A stretch of DNA of 64,000 bases from Phenylobacterium sp. (GCF_004799515.1 NZ_SSMX01000004.1:180824-244823), one strand, 5' to 3'; shown: positions 1-8,582, counted from the stretch's first letter. Made by a program: numbers and translations. The notes: generated by a model from the letters alone, not told the origin.

Positions 1-516
1 GGTGGTCACCCTGCCGAAGCCCTGGGCGGCCAGCGCCTGCTGGTAGGCGTCCTTCGAGGCCTTGGCGGCCATCTCCTGGGCGTCGTTCTGCGGATAGAGC
101 CCCGAGCGGTACTGGGCGCCGATGTCGCCGCCCTGGCGCATGCCCTGGGTCGGGTCGTGGTTCTCCCAGAACACTTTCAAGAGGTCGTGATAGCTGACCA
201 CCCGCGGGTCGTAGACCACCAGGACCGCCTCGGTATGGCCGGTGCGGCCGGTGCAAACCTCCTCGTAGGTCGGATTGGGGGTCAGCCCGTTCACATAGCC
301 CGCCGCCGTCGTCCACGCGCCGGGGACCTGCCAGAACAGCCGCTCGACGCCCCAGAAGCAGCCCATGGCGAAGACCGCTGTCTCCAGGCCGTCCGGGTAT
401 GGCCCCTTCAGCGGATGGCCGTTCACGAAGTGGACCCGGGCCGTCGGGATCGGGTGCGCCCGGCCCGGCAGGGCGGTGGCCTCCGTGGGCATTTCCAGGG
501 TCTTGCGTCCGAACAT
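1..516 (-). CDS. msrA: Peptide-methionine (S)-S-oxide reductase, 3' end cut by window edge
   Basis: Reduces methionine-S-sulfoxide in oxidised proteins in the cytoplasm. The visible 172 residues contain the diagnostic GCFWG active site with catalytic Cys53, followed by family sequence ([18 protein letters not shown], then the GHTEAV and NHDPT segments). The ATG at 516 is preceded by a strong AAGGAGG ribosome-binding site. The gene runs off the left edge, so the recycling cysteines at the C-terminus cannot be judged. A longer open frame on the opposite strand is a GC-driven shadow. Confidence 0.95.
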   Translation of the reverse strand, partial: MFGRKTLEMPTEATALPGRAHPIPTARVHFVNGHPLKGPYPDGLETAVFAMGCFWGVERLFWQVPGAWTTAAGYVNGLTPNPTYEEVCTGRTGHTEAVLVVYDPRVVSYHDLLKVFWENHDPTQGMRQGGDIGAQYRSGLYPQNDAQEMAAKASKDAYQQALAAQGFGRVTT

Positions 517-643
517 GGGGCCTCCTTGCGGTCGCGCTGCAAGATAGGACCCGGCCGCGCGTTTTGCACGGGCGCGAGTGGGTGACGTTGGGTCAATTCC
601 GTGCCAGGGTGACGTAGAGGGAAGGCGCTCAGGAGACGAGCCT

Positions 644-1600
644 ATGCGACGTGCGTTGAAAGCAATCCTGGCCGGTGCAAGCCTGGCGGTGCTGGCGGGC
701 GGAGCCGCCCTGGCGAGCGGCGGCGGCGGCGGCGGCATGCCCGCGGGCGGCGGGTCCGGCATGCCCGGCGCCTCGGCGCCCAGCTACGATCCGGCCGCCG
801 AATACGCCAAGGCGATCACCGCGCTGAAGGCCAACAACTACAAGGACGCCGACCGCGCCGCGGGCCACGTCACCGAGGCCGTGCCGACCAATCCCGACGG
901 CTGGCGCCTGCTGGGCGCGGCCAAGGCCGGCGAGAACGACTGGAAGGGCTCGCGCCGGGCCTATGAGAAGGCCGTGAAGCTGACGCCGGACGATCCTGGC
1001 TCGCACGCGGGCCTGGGCCTGGCGCTGGCCAACCTGAAGGACCCCAAGGCGCAGGCCGAGGCCGACTGGCTGAAGGCCAAGGCCCAGGCCTGCGGCGACA
1101 GCTGTCCCGACGCGGCGCGCCTGAAGACCTTCTCCAGCGCGGTGGAAAGCGCCATGAACCCGGCCGCGGCCGGCGCGCCCAAGCCCAGCGCCATGCTCGA
1201 CCGCTCGCTGCTGTTCGGCGGGGCCAAGGTCGGCGACGCGGCCTACGTCCAGGCGGTCAGCCTGATCAACGAGCGGCGCTACGACGAGGCCTTGGCCTCG
1301 CTGGCCAGCGCCCAGGCGGCCTTCGGCCCGCACCCGGACATCCTGACCTACGAGGGTTACGCCTGGCGCAAGAAGGGCGACTACGCCCGGGCCGAGGCCT
1401 TCTACCGCCAGGCCCTGGCCATCGCGCCCAACCACATCGGCGCCACCGAATACTATGGCGAGCTGAAGGTGGCCCGCGGCGACATCGCCGGCGCGCGGCT
1501 GATGCTCGCCAGGCTGGACAGGATCTGCGTCTACGGCTGCGCCGACGCTGAGGAGCTGCGCCGTTGGATCGACGCCGGCGGCGACCCGCAAAAGAACTAG
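644..1600 (+). CDS. Secreted tetratricopeptide-repeat protein
   Basis: A 318-residue protein with a Sec-type signal peptide (basic MRRALK, hydrophobic core, cleavage near ALA-SGG at about residue 25), then a Gly-rich linker and TPR-like helix pairs at roughly residues 45-135 and 205-290. The frame is open from 578, but the ATG at 644 has an AGGAGA site upstream and gives the signal peptide, so I use it. TPRs usually mediate protein-protein contacts; no catalytic motif is visible. Four cysteines in two pairs (around CGDSC and CVYGC) could form periplasmic disulfides. Its end overlaps the next gene, suggesting coupling. Confidence 0.8.
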   Translation: MRRALKAILAGASLAVLAGGAALASGGGGGGMPAGGGSGMPGASAPSYDPAAEYAKAITALKANNYKDADRAAGHVTEAVPTNPDGWRLLGAAKAGENDWKGSRRAYEKAVKLTPDDPGSHAGLGLALANLKDPKAQAEADWLKAKAQACGDSCPDAARLKTFSSAVESAMNPAAAGAPKPSAMLDRSLLFGGAKVGDAAYVQAVSLINERRYDEALASLASAQAAFGPHPDILTYEGYAWRKKGDYARAEAFYRQALAIAPNHIGATEYYGELKVARGDIAGARLMLARLDRICVYGCADAEELRRWIDAGGDPQKN

Positions 1601-2565
1601 CCGGGCCGCTGCTCGCCGGCCTGCTGCTGGCGGGCGGCGCGATCCCGGCCGCGCTGGCCGCCCTCGGTGACGCGCCCCTGAAGGCGATGCTGTGGGTGGC
1701 GAAGGGCGCCGATCCTGCTCGTGCGCTCGGCACGGTCCCGACGGAGTGCCTGAAGGTCCCGGCCGACCGGGCGCTCGCCGCCAGCGTCGAGATCGGCCGC
1801 GCCGCCTTCCGCACCCAGGTGCTGCTGGGGGGCCAGGCGGCGCGGGCGGGGATCACCTGCGAGACCTGCCACCGGGGCGGCCGGGCCAATCCGGACTTCC
1901 AGTTCCCGGGCGTCTCCGGCGCGCCGGGCACGGCTGACGTGACCAACTCGCTGTTCTCGACCCATCGGGGCGACGGCGTCGACAATCCCAAGCCCATCCC
2001 TGACCTCGCCGGGCCGAAGGCGGCGCTGAAGGTCGACCAGGACCCGGCCGCGGGGAAGCTGCAGCCCTTCATCCACGGCCTGGTGACGGAGGAGTTCGAC
2101 GGCCCGGAGCCGACGCCGGCGGTGATGGCGGGCCTGACGGCCTACGTCCGCGCCCTCGACCCCGCCGCCTGCCCCGCCCAGCCGCGCGAGCCGATGAGCG
2201 TGGCGCTCCTTATGTCCGACGCCCGCCGCGCGCTGACGGCGGCTGAGGGCGCGGCGGCCGAGGGCGACGCGCCCACGGCCATGCTGATGGTCGCCGCCGC
2301 CCGCAGCCGCCTGGGCCTGATCGACGAGCGCTACGCCGCGCCCGCGCTCGCCCAGCCCCGCGCCGACCTGCGCGCCGCCGACCGCCGGCTGGCCGGCGTC
2401 CAGGCGGCCCTGCACGAGCGCCGCGTCGATGAGGCCCGGGACGGCCTCGCCGCCTGGCTCGCGGGCTCCCGGCGGCTGCAGGCGGCGCTCACGGCGCATC
2501 AGGCGGCCTCGCTGTTCGATCCAGGACGCCTCGCCCAGGCGGCCAAGCGCCGCTTGCCCGGCTAG
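1564..2565 (+). CDS. Exported protein with one CXXCH haem-binding motif
   Basis: 333 residues with a basic N-terminus and hydrophobic signal segment (residues about 12-32), so probably periplasmic. A single CETCH motif near residue 100 is the c-type haem attachment signature, in a cytochrome-peroxidase-like context (phenylalanine/arginine-rich stretch, then SLFSTHRGDG and NPKPIPDL). The C-terminal half is Ala-rich helical. The only start giving a signal peptide is TTG at 1564, 37 nt inside the preceding TPR gene. Together the pair may form a small periplasmic redox unit; the electron partner is unknown. Confidence 0.65.
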   Translation: MDRRRRRPAKELAGPLLAGLLLAGGAIPAALAALGDAPLKAMLWVAKGADPARALGTVPTECLKVPADRALAASVEIGRAAFRTQVLLGGQAARAGITCETCHRGGRANPDFQFPGVSGAPGTADVTNSLFSTHRGDGVDNPKPIPDLAGPKAALKVDQDPAAGKLQPFIHGLVTEEFDGPEPTPAVMAGLTAYVRALDPAACPAQPREPMSVALLMSDARRALTAAEGAAAEGDAPTAMLMVAAARSRLGLIDERYAAPALAQPRADLRAADRRLAGVQAALHERRVDEARDGLAAWLAGSRRLQAALTAHQAASLFDPGRLAQAAKRRLPG

Positions 2566-2620
2566 GTCCCCTCTCGTATATGACGCCCCTTCCGCCGCGG
2601 GCGCGCCCACGGACGGATAA

Positions 2621-2710
2621 GGTGAGGTGGCCGAGTGGCTGAAGGCGCACGCTTGGAAAGCGTGTTTACGGGAAACCGTAACGAGGGTTCGAATCCCTCT
2701 CTCACCGCCA
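2621..2710 (+). tRNA. tRNA-Ser (GGA anticodon)
   Basis: Cloverleaf visible: acceptor GGTGAGG pairs with TCTCACC (last pair G-T), anticodon stem CACGC/GCGTG encloses TTGGAAA with GGA anticodon, the long class II variable arm is typical of serine tRNA, and the T arm is GAGGG-TTCGAAT-CCCTC. The 3' CCA is encoded. The serine-recombinase island begins just downstream, so this tRNA may mark the left boundary of the integrated element. Confidence 0.97.
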
Positions 2711-2889
2711 CTCCTTTTGGCTCAACCGTCTCTCGCAAGTGCGTCACGCCAGAAGCCGCGGATTTGTCGGCCTAATTTCCCACGACGCCGGAATCCTCAA
2801 TCCCCTTTCAGCGGCCACAACCCGGCGGACCTGGGCTTTCATAGGGCCGCGTCTCCACTCGCCACAGATGCACTCCGGATTCCCGCGAA

Positions 2890-3020
2890 CAGGGAAATTA
2901 ACCGGGAATGTTTTCGCGAAATCCGCCTGGGTGCGCCGGCGCGTGCGCGGAAGTTTTGAATATCCAACAAGTTACTGGAGCACCCCCGGGGTCGGGCACG
3001 AAAATAACCGGGAAATTTTA
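2890..3020. repeat. Degenerate ACCGGGAA repeats between tRNA-Ser and recombinase
   Basis: The 336-bp gap between the tRNA and the recombinase stop holds no convincing gene. It contains three related AT-richer words: CAGGGAAATTA at 2890, TAACCGGGAATGTTTT around 2900-2914 and ATAACCGGGAAATTTTA at 3004-3020. Such repeats beside a serine recombinase could be part of the crossover or recombinase-binding region (attL side), but no matching right-end copy was found by eye. Confidence 0.35.
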
Positions 3021-3046
3021 TGATGGGATCAGGGATTTATTGCGCC

Positions 3047-4693
3047 CTAACCGCGAATGGACGGCCCATCATCGAAGCCGAGCGCGCGGCGCTGATCGAC
3101 CCAAGCCAGGGGGATCTTCATGTTGATGAGCTGCTGCAGGACGAGTCCCGCGGGCTGCGTTCCAAGGATTATCGCCCGTTGTATGTCAGGTGCGAGAAAC
3201 GCAAGCGGGGTTAGGCGCCGGATGTAGGAATCGGCGGCCGCGCGCGCCGATCGAAGCGCGTCAACGTGGGTCGTAGGGGCGGCGTTGTGTTTGAGCTGCC
3301 AAGTGTGCGCCAGGCGCAGCGCCTTCACCATCGCCGCATCCGGTCGGGCGGGAGCGCCGACGGTGCTGCCGGATGGGGAGACCATCCATGTTCTCCCTCC
3401 ACGAAAGACAGGTCGCACGGCGATCCTGAGCACCCATTCGTCGGCGTGTTCGTCATTCGGGTCGAGCCTATCCCCGCGGGGTAGCTGCGCGCGCCTAAAG
3501 TCGATTTCGCCGATGGCTCCTGAGACAACGACCTTCAGCGCAGCGCTAAGCATCTCGACCCGGATGACGTGGTCAAGGGGGTCGCGCGACGCAGCGTCGA
3601 GGATGCGCTGGATACGATCCCGCAAGAGGGCTTCAATGGGCTTAGCTGCCACCCTGTGGAGGTTGGGCTGGGGATCAGCGTCGCCGGCGCGCGGCCCGCT
3701 CGACACGTAGTAGCGGTAGACCCGATTGCGCTTGGCGTAGGTGAACGTCGGCGTCATCGGCCCACCGCTCGCATCAAAAATCCGGCCGCGCAGAGGCGAC
3801 GCGCCCGCTCGAGTGGATCGCGACGTCCGCGCGACGGCGTTGTCGCTCAGCCGCTGCTGGACGGCGTGGAAGGTGGCTTCGTCGATGATCGCCGAGTGCA
3901 GCCCTGGATGGGAGGTCTCCTTGTGGGGGATCCTGCCGACGTAGGTCTGATTGCGAAGAAGATGAAACAGCGCGCCGCGGCTAAAGCTATGGCCCCCGAT
4001 GACCCTGCCCTTCCGCGTCGTCCACGATTTTGACCGGCGTCCATCGCGGTCTAGCTCCGTCTTCAATTCGTCGACCGAGCCAAGTTCGAGATAGCGCTGG
4101 AAGATGTGCCGCACGCGCTCAGCTTCGTCGGTGTTGACCACCAGCTGTCGGTCTTTCACGTCGTAGCCGAGTGGAAGACAACCGCCCATCCACATACCCT
4201 TGGCCTTGGATGCGGCGATCTTGTCCCTGATGCGCTCGCCCGTGACCTCCCGCTCGAATTGGGCAAACGAGAGCAGCACATTGAGGGTAAGACGGCCCAT
4301 GGACGTGGTGGTGTTGAACGCCTGGGTGACCGAAACGAACGAGACCCCGCGAGCGTCGAAGGCCTCTACGATCTTCGCGAAATCGGCCAGCGAACGGGTG
4401 AGGCGGTCGACCTTGTAGACGACCACCACATCCACCAAACCTCGATCGATATCGGCGAGCAGCGACTTCAGGCCGGGCCGGTCCATCGACCCTCCCGAAA
4501 AGCCGCCGTCGTCATACGGCCGTTTGCTGGCCGACCAGCCCTCCCCGGCCTGGGAGAGCACGTAGGCTTCACAGGCTTCCCGCTGGGCATGGAGGGAGTT
4601 GAAGGATTGGTCCAGGCCTTCCTCGGAGCTCTTGCGCGTGTAGATGGCGCAGCGGAGGCGCTGAGGTCTCACGTGGGCAGGGGCGCCGACCAT
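3047..4693 (-). CDS. Large serine recombinase (site-specific integrase)
   Basis: 548 residues. The N-terminal resolvase domain (about residues 12-150) shows YTRKSSEEGL with the nucleophilic serine, then YDDGGFSGG, DVVVVYKVDRLTR and FAQFEREVTGERIRDK typical of serine integrases; a recombinase domain follows (about 165-300) and a C-terminal DNA-binding region. The zinc-ribbon region lacks cysteines (residues around RYYVSSG), as in a known subfamily from alphaproteobacterial elements. ATG at 4693 overlaps the DUF2924 stop by one base, so translation is coupled. It probably integrates and excises the element starting at tRNA-Ser. Confidence 0.93.
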   Translation of the reverse strand: MVGAPAHVRPQRLRCAIYTRKSSEEGLDQSFNSLHAQREACEAYVLSQAGEGWSASKRPYDDGGFSGGSMDRPGLKSLLADIDRGLVDVVVVYKVDRLTRSLADFAKIVEAFDARGVSFVSVTQAFNTTTSMGRLTLNVLLSFAQFEREVTGERIRDKIAASKAKGMWMGGCLPLGYDVKDRQLVVNTDEAERVRHIFQRYLELGSVDELKTELDRDGRRSKSWTTRKGRVIGGHSFSRGALFHLLRNQTYVGRIPHKETSHPGLHSAIIDEATFHAVQQRLSDNAVARTSRSTRAGASPLRGRIFDASGGPMTPTFTYAKRNRVYRYYVSSGPRAGDADPQPNLHRVAAKPIEALLRDRIQRILDAASRDPLDHVIRVEMLSAALKVVVSGAIGEIDFRRAQLPRGDRLDPNDEHADEWVLRIAVRPVFRGGRTWMVSPSGSTVGAPARPDAAMVKALRLAHTWQLKHNAAPTTHVDALRSARAAADSYIRRLTPLAFLAPDIQRAIILGTQPAGLVLQQLINMKIPLAWVDQRRALGFDDGPSIRG

Positions 4694-5109
4694 CAATCAG
4701 TCCCCGATACGCGCAGGCCAAAAAATCGCGGGCCATTCCATCGGGAGCCAGAGATCTGGCGAGCTACTGCTGAGAGGCTCCGGTACCGCTTCCCTTCGTA
4801 TAGGAAACCGTCAGGCAGAACTTCGGCCACATGGGCGCGCCCCTGCCACTCGCGCGTGAGGCAGGCGCCCACCTGCAGAACCGGCCGTGTCGCCACGCGG
4901 GTTGAGCGGAGCGCCCGGCGTGTTTCGGCATCGAGTCCGCCGCACATCTCGGCCTGAATCCGCCACGCCAGAATTCGCCGCAGGAGATCGACGGAGCGAA
5001 CCTTCGGGGGCGGTCCGATCCGCCGCCGCCACTCGTCCCGCAGGGCCTCGAGATCCATGACTTCCAGGGCTCGGGCGTCCAGCGTGGCCCGCTCCATCGG
5101 TCCCTGCAT
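4693..5109 (-). CDS. DUF2924 protein, recombinase partner
   Basis: 138 residues. Recognised by LEALRDEWRRRIG near the N-terminus and the C-terminal LTREWQGRAHVAEVL...GFLYEGKRYRSLSAVARQISG segment, characteristic of DUF2924. This family is repeatedly found directly upstream of large serine recombinases in alphaproteobacterial elements; its role may be as a recombination directionality or accessory DNA-binding factor, which is inference. ATG at 5109 overlaps the stop of the DUF3489 gene (TAATG); an internal ATG at 5097 with AGGGA upstream is the alternative start. Confidence 0.85.
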   Translation of the reverse strand: MQGPMERATLDARALEVMDLEALRDEWRRRIGPPPKVRSVDLLRRILAWRIQAEMCGGLDAETRRALRSTRVATRPVLQVGACLTREWQGRAHVAEVLPDGFLYEGKRYRSLSAVARQISGSRWNGPRFFGLRVSGTD

Positions 5110-5399
5110 TAGGAAGCCGCCGGGGCGCTGATGCGGTAGGTGCGCGCACCATCGGTCTTCAGTGAAACGACCTCGAGACCCAGCTTCCGTTTGACGGCCC
5201 CGGCGATGACGCCGCGCACGGAGTGGGCCTGCCACCCGCTGGCGGTCATCATCTCCGTCAGCGTTGCGCCCTGCGGGCGGGCCATCAGCGTCACCAGTTG
5301 GCCGAGCTTACCCTTCGGGATCTCGATGGCGGGCGCCGGCGCGGGGTTTGCAGCCCGCGGCTTGCGGGCGCGGGCCTTGGCTTCAGGGGTATTGGGCAT
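5109..5399 (-). CDS. DUF3489 protein, winged-helix-like
   Basis: 96 residues: a basic Ala/Pro/Lys-rich N-terminal tail (1-30), then a compact domain with KLGQLVTLMARPQGATLTEMMTASGWQAHSVRGVIAGAVKRKLGLEV, the DUF3489 signature, resembling a small winged helix. ATG at 5399 has AGGA at a good distance. It forms a tightly overlapping three-gene unit with DUF2924 and the recombinase, supporting a role in element recombination or its control. No enzymatic motif is seen. Confidence 0.85.
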   Translation of the reverse strand: MPNTPEAKARARKPRAANPAPAPAIEIPKGKLGQLVTLMARPQGATLTEMMTASGWQAHSVRGVIAGAVKRKLGLEVVSLKTDGARTYRISAPAAS

Positions 5400-5526
5400 G
5401 GACTTGTCCTTCGTCTTCGCGGCCAGCGCCAATCGCCGCCGCTACCGAAGCGAGCCCGGCTTGGCCGGGCGTAGGGACAAGCCACTGACGCTCTCTTGCG
5501 GGCTGAAGTCCAGTCTGTACCGGGCA

Positions 5527-5554
5527 AGAAAAAGGGGCGGCCGAAGCCGCCCCT
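5527..5554 (-). terminator. Rho-independent terminator after the DUF5681/methyltransferase unit
   Basis: On the minus strand a perfect 9-bp stem AGGGGCGGC/GCCGCCCCT closes a TTCG tetraloop and runs into CCTTTTTCTTG. It lies 27 nt past the DUF5681 stop and separates that transcript from the recombinase operon. Confidence 0.85.
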
Positions 5555-5580
5555 GGAGACTGTTGGAAAACGTGATGCCG

Positions 5581-6024
5581 CTACGTGCTTTCAGGGGGCT
5601 TTCGCGGGCGCTCCGGCTTCCCGCGCGCAGCCTCCTCTTCAAGCAAATCGGTGAGCTTCGCCGCTAGCTCTAGGCGCTCCTTCTTTTCGGCTTCCTGCTT
5701 CCTGATCTCCGCAGCGGTCAAGGGGCGCTCGCCGAGTGCGCGTTCGGCATCGTTTCGAAGCTTAAAGACCGTTACTGCTGCCTTGTGGTCACCCGCCAAC
5801 GCGTTCTTCACCAAATTAACCAGGATGCCGTCCTCGACCGTCATCCGCTTGCCCTCGTCGTTCCTAGTGTTGAGCTTGCGGTTCAGGATCTTGATAACGG
5901 GATGGACCTTCGGCTTCTTTGGTCGGCCATAAGGGTTGCGGGAGGGCTCCCCCTTTTTGAATCGCGTGTGCTTCGGCGGATGCCGATAGCCCACATAGTC
6001 TCCGTCGTCGTCACCATCACGCAT
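5581..6024 (-). CDS. DUF5681 protein
   Basis: 147 residues. The N-terminal HPPKHTRFKKGEPSRNPYGRPKK segment is the DUF5681 signature, a basic motif common in phage and mobile-element proteins. The C-terminal half (about 90-147) is highly charged and probably coiled-coil (EIRKQEAEKKERLELAAKLTDLLEEEAARGK). ATG at 6024 overlaps the methyltransferase stop by 8 nt. Possibly DNA-binding or packaging-related; function not known. Confidence 0.75.
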   Translation of the reverse strand: MRDGDDDGDYVGYRHPPKHTRFKKGEPSRNPYGRPKKPKVHPVIKILNRKLNTRNDEGKRMTVEDGILVNLVKNALAGDHKAAVTVFKLRNDAERALGERPLTAAEIRKQEAEKKERLELAAKLTDLLEEEAARGKPERPRKPPEST

Positions 6025-7312
6025 CTGCGGCTAGCCGCGCGCGGCCCCTCTCCAGCTGGGTCTGGGTGAAACTCTGGCCAGTCTCGGCGTGTAGCGCCAA
6101 GCCGCCGGTGAGATCCTGCCAGCGGCTGATCGCGAGGTCGACGTAAAGGGGGTCGATGTCGACGCCACGGAATACGCGGCGTGTCCGCTCGGCGGCAATC
6201 AGGCTGGTGCCGGAACCCAGAAAGGCGTCCAGGACTACCTCGCCCGGCCTGGTGACGTCCTTGATGGCGTCGGCGACCAGGCCCACCGGCTTTACCGTCG
6301 GGTGGAGCGCCAGGTCCTGGGCACGGGCCCCGAAGGCGTTGACCGAAGCGTACTCCCACACGTTGGTGCGATTGCGGCCATGCTTGCCCAACTCGACGTT
6401 GTTGCGGTGAGGCGCCTCGCCCACCCGGTAGACAAAGACCAGCTCATGCTGAGACCGGTAAAGTCCGCCCATGCCAGCGTTGGACTTCACCCAGACGCAA
6501 AGGGTGAGGCGCTGGCCGTAGATCGAATTGCAGGCCTGCGTCAGCTCCTCGATGTGCGGATGGTCCATGCAGACGAAGTGGACGGCGCCGTCGCGGGAAA
6601 CCGCGACGCAGGCGCCCAGCGTGGCCTTCAGGAAGGCCATGAACTCACTTGAACTCATCTCGCCGGAGGCTAAGGCGAACTCCCGGTGCTTGATCGCGCC
6701 CTTGCCGCCAGCGTGGCCGTTCACCTTGACGTTGTAGGGCGGGTCCAGGAAGGCCGCGTCCGCCGTCACGCCCGCCATCAGCTTGGCCATAAGCTCGCGA
6801 TCTCGGACATCGCCGCAGGCCAGCCGGTGTTGATTAAGGCGCCAGATGTCGCCCGGCCTGGATATCGCCATTTCCGAGACCTCGGGGATCTGGTCGTCGT
6901 CCGGGTCGTCGTCCATGCGTAGGATGTCGATCTCGCCGGTCGAGAAGCCGGTGAGCTCGAGGTCCAGGCCCTCTAGCTCGATGGTCTCCAGCTCCAGGCG
7001 CAGCAGATCTGGATCCCAGGCCGAGTTCTGGGCGATCTTATTGTCCGCGACCCTGAGCGCCGCCTTTTGGGCCTCGCTAAGACCGCGCAGCTGAATCGCC
7101 GGCACTGTCTCGATCTTTAGCTGCTTGGCGGCCAAGAGCCGGCCGTGGCCAGCGATGATGACGTCGTTCTCATCGTGCAGGATCGGGTTTGCGAAGCCCG
7201 CCTCGCTGATGCTGGCGACAATTTGCGCGACCTGCTTCTTCGAATGGACGCGCGCGTTGTTGGGGTGGGGTTTTAGCTCCTCCACCCGCCTATAGATTAG
7301 CTCAAGAGCCAC
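6017..7312 (-). CDS. ParB-domain DNA methyltransferase (N6-adenine/N4-cytosine type)
   Basis: 431 residues. Residues about 8-95 are a ParB/Srx-like domain (HPNNARVHSKKQ, IIAGHGRLLAAK). The C-terminal methyltransferase domain has DPPY at 190-193 (catalytic motif IV) and the S-adenosylmethionine-binding FLGSGTS motif near residue 370, in the order of beta-class enzymes. I place the start at GTG 7312, which has GGAGGGAG six bases upstream; GTG 7333 is alternative. Such fusions occur on phages and mobile elements; here it may protect DNA from the neighbouring endonuclease, or act alone as an anti-restriction enzyme. Confidence 0.88.
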   Translation of the reverse strand: MALELIYRRVEELKPHPNNARVHSKKQVAQIVASISEAGFANPILHDENDVIIAGHGRLLAAKQLKIETVPAIQLRGLSEAQKAALRVADNKIAQNSAWDPDLLRLELETIELEGLDLELTGFSTGEIDILRMDDDPDDDQIPEVSEMAISRPGDIWRLNQHRLACGDVRDRELMAKLMAGVTADAAFLDPPYNVKVNGHAGGKGAIKHREFALASGEMSSSEFMAFLKATLGACVAVSRDGAVHFVCMDHPHIEELTQACNSIYGQRLTLCVWVKSNAGMGGLYRSQHELVFVYRVGEAPHRNNVELGKHGRNRTNVWEYASVNAFGARAQDLALHPTVKPVGLVADAIKDVTRPGEVVLDAFLGSGTSLIAAERTRRVFRGVDIDPLYVDLAISRWQDLTGGLALHAETGQSFTQTQLERGRARLAADA

Positions 7313-7333
7313 GCCGTACTCCCTCCAGGTCAC

Positions 7334-7397
7334 GACCCCGACGGGGTCAGGTGAAGGCCTCGAAATGAGGCCGAGAAACTTGACCCCTCGCGGGGTC
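7334..7397. promoter_or_regulatory. Paired GACCCC/GGGGTC inverted repeats upstream of the methyltransferase
   Basis: Two perfect inverted repeats, GACCCC-GAC-GGGGTC at 7334-7348 and GACCCC-TCGC-GGGGTC at 7382-7397, have centres about 48 bp apart, immediately before the methyltransferase GTG. They look like a tandem operator, possibly for autoregulation or for a local XRE regulator, although the sequence differs from the repeats at the XRE promoter. Confidence 0.5.
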
Positions 7398-7452
7398 CTC
7401 CTCCTTGGCAGGGTGATTTCAATGTAGGCGACAGAACGCCGATTTGGAATGG

Positions 7453-7650
7453 CTAGGCTTGGCGCGACGCAAGGATTTCCATGGCCTGGGCGAGCGCCAT
7501 AATGTCGCTACCGGCTTCATGGAGACGCCGGGCGAGCCCTGAATATCCGTCGGCGGGCGGCGCCGCTGCGACGGCGCTCTCGTCCTCCATGATCCCGGCG
7601 ATGGCGACGGAAATCACTTCGAGCGCGTGATCAAGGTCGCCCTGGCTCAT
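7453..7650 (-). CDS. Small hypothetical protein in endonuclease operon
   Basis: 65 residues, acidic, mostly helical by composition, with no motif I recognise. ATG at 7650 overlaps the stop of the endonuclease fragment by 4 nt (ATGA), so it is co-translated with it. Location suggests an accessory or immunity-type partner, but nothing in the sequence proves this. Confidence 0.6.
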   Translation of the reverse strand: MSQGDLDHALEVISVAIAGIMEDESAVAAAPPADGYSGLARRLHEAGSDIMALAQAMEILASRQA

Positions 7651-7979
7651 CGCACCTTCTCGATCAGCCAGGCGAAGAGACCGGCCTTGATCGCCTGCTC
7701 GGTGAGGGTCTCACCCAGCCAAAGATGGACGCCGGGCTGCTGGGCTTCGAGCCGGCCTTTCGGCGAATGGCAGACGAAGAACATCCGGTCGAGGCCGGAG
7801 GCGGCGAAGCGGTCGAGGTAGTCGTGCAGCACCACTGGTGTGGCGGCCGACTTCACCTGGACAAAGGCGCGCTCGCCGGTGGCCGCCTGTTCAAGGATGA
7901 GGTCGCTGTCGGCCTGCTCGCTGCCGCCGACGGCGGACACGCGCCGCCAGCCGCTGGCGGCGAAGATCAAGTCGACCAT
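7647..7979 (-). CDS. Restriction endonuclease-like (Mrr/PD-(D/E)XK) catalytic part, probably 3' half of a split gene
   Basis: Coding is visible for 110 residues from ATG 7979, carrying a PD-(D/E)XK core: Asp26 in SEQADSDLIL and Gln41-Val-Lys43 in AFVQVKS. The frame is open upstream of the ATG to about 8105 and reads LIQALDWRDFEL immediately before it, which matches the usual first helix of Mrr-like domains, so translation must begin further upstream. No ATG, GTG or TTG exists there. Fusion to the upstream 185-residue frame by a -1 shift near 8012-8015 would give a complete protein of about 310 residues. Confidence 0.7.
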   Translation of the reverse strand: MVDLIFAASGWRRVSAVGGSEQADSDLILEQAATGERAFVQVKSAATPVVLHDYLDRFAASGLDRMFFVCHSPKGRLEAQQPGVHLWLGETLTEQAIKAGLFAWLIEKVR

Positions 7980-8011
7980 CAGCTCGAAGTCTCGCCAGTC
8001 CAGAGCTTGGA

Positions 8012-8569
8012 TCAGGCCACGGGCTGCGGCGTCAGCTCTTTGGCCGCGGCCTGGCCTCGTGCGACCAGCGGATCCTCGACGCCGTTCAGGCGACGCAGGA
8101 GATAGTCAGCCTCGCCGACCTGGCAGATGGTCTGCTGATAGGCGGCGACCTTGGTGAGGCGCGTCGAGAGCCGCGCTAAATCCAGTCGCTCACCCGTTAG
8201 GCTCTTGTCACTCCAGCCGCCGATGGTGCGGCGCTGACGAGACCCTCGGCCTGCCTGGTCGAGCGCCGTCACCTCAGGCTCGGCGAAAGCCCACCACAGC
8301 CGGCCCTGGCCGATCGTCACCCAGAGGCAATCGGCGCCTTGCGCATAGAAGTCTCGGACCTCCCGGATGAAGCTTTTGGCCTTGCCGGGCGAGCGGCCTT
8401 CCGCAACCAGCGACTGCTCGGCAAGGTCCCAGCGACCAGCCGTCGCAAGCTCGTGCGGAACATTTTCGTAGCCCAGCTCGACCAATCCTTCGGCCAGGCA
8501 GCGCTCCAACCAAGCCCCACCGGGACCAAGCTTTATGTAGCGCACCGCCGAGGGCTGGAGGATCTGCAC
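8012..8569 (-). CDS. N-terminal part of restriction endonuclease-like protein
   Basis: 185 residues from GTG 8569 (AGGATG upstream); the frame is open to a TTG at 8638. It begins VQILQPSAVRYIKLGPGGAWLERCLAEG and continues with GRWDLAEQSLVAEGRSPGKAKSF and TKVAAYQQTICQVGEADYLLRRLNG. From memory these features form the N-terminal region of single-chain bacterial proteins whose C-terminus is the Mrr-like nuclease found in the next frame. The TGA at 8012-8014 ends it just as that nuclease frame begins its conserved domain, so the gene looks frameshifted. Confidence 0.65.
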   Translation of the reverse strand: MQILQPSAVRYIKLGPGGAWLERCLAEGLVELGYENVPHELATAGRWDLAEQSLVAEGRSPGKAKSFIREVRDFYAQGADCLWVTIGQGRLWWAFAEPEVTALDQAGRGSRQRRTIGGWSDKSLTGERLDLARLSTRLTKVAAYQQTICQVGEADYLLRRLNGVEDPLVARGQAAAKELTPQPVA

Positions 8570-8582
8570 TGATCCGCATCCT

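Noticed and set aside
629..2610. Long minus-strand frames opposite the TPR and haem-binding genes
   Set aside because: Ala/Arg/Gly-rich composition without motifs; the plus-strand frames have signal peptides, CXXCH and ribosome-binding sites.
2711..3046. Small frames downstream of tRNA-Ser as possible genes
   Set aside because: Overlapping, no ribosome-binding sites or protein-like composition; region better read as attachment-site DNA.
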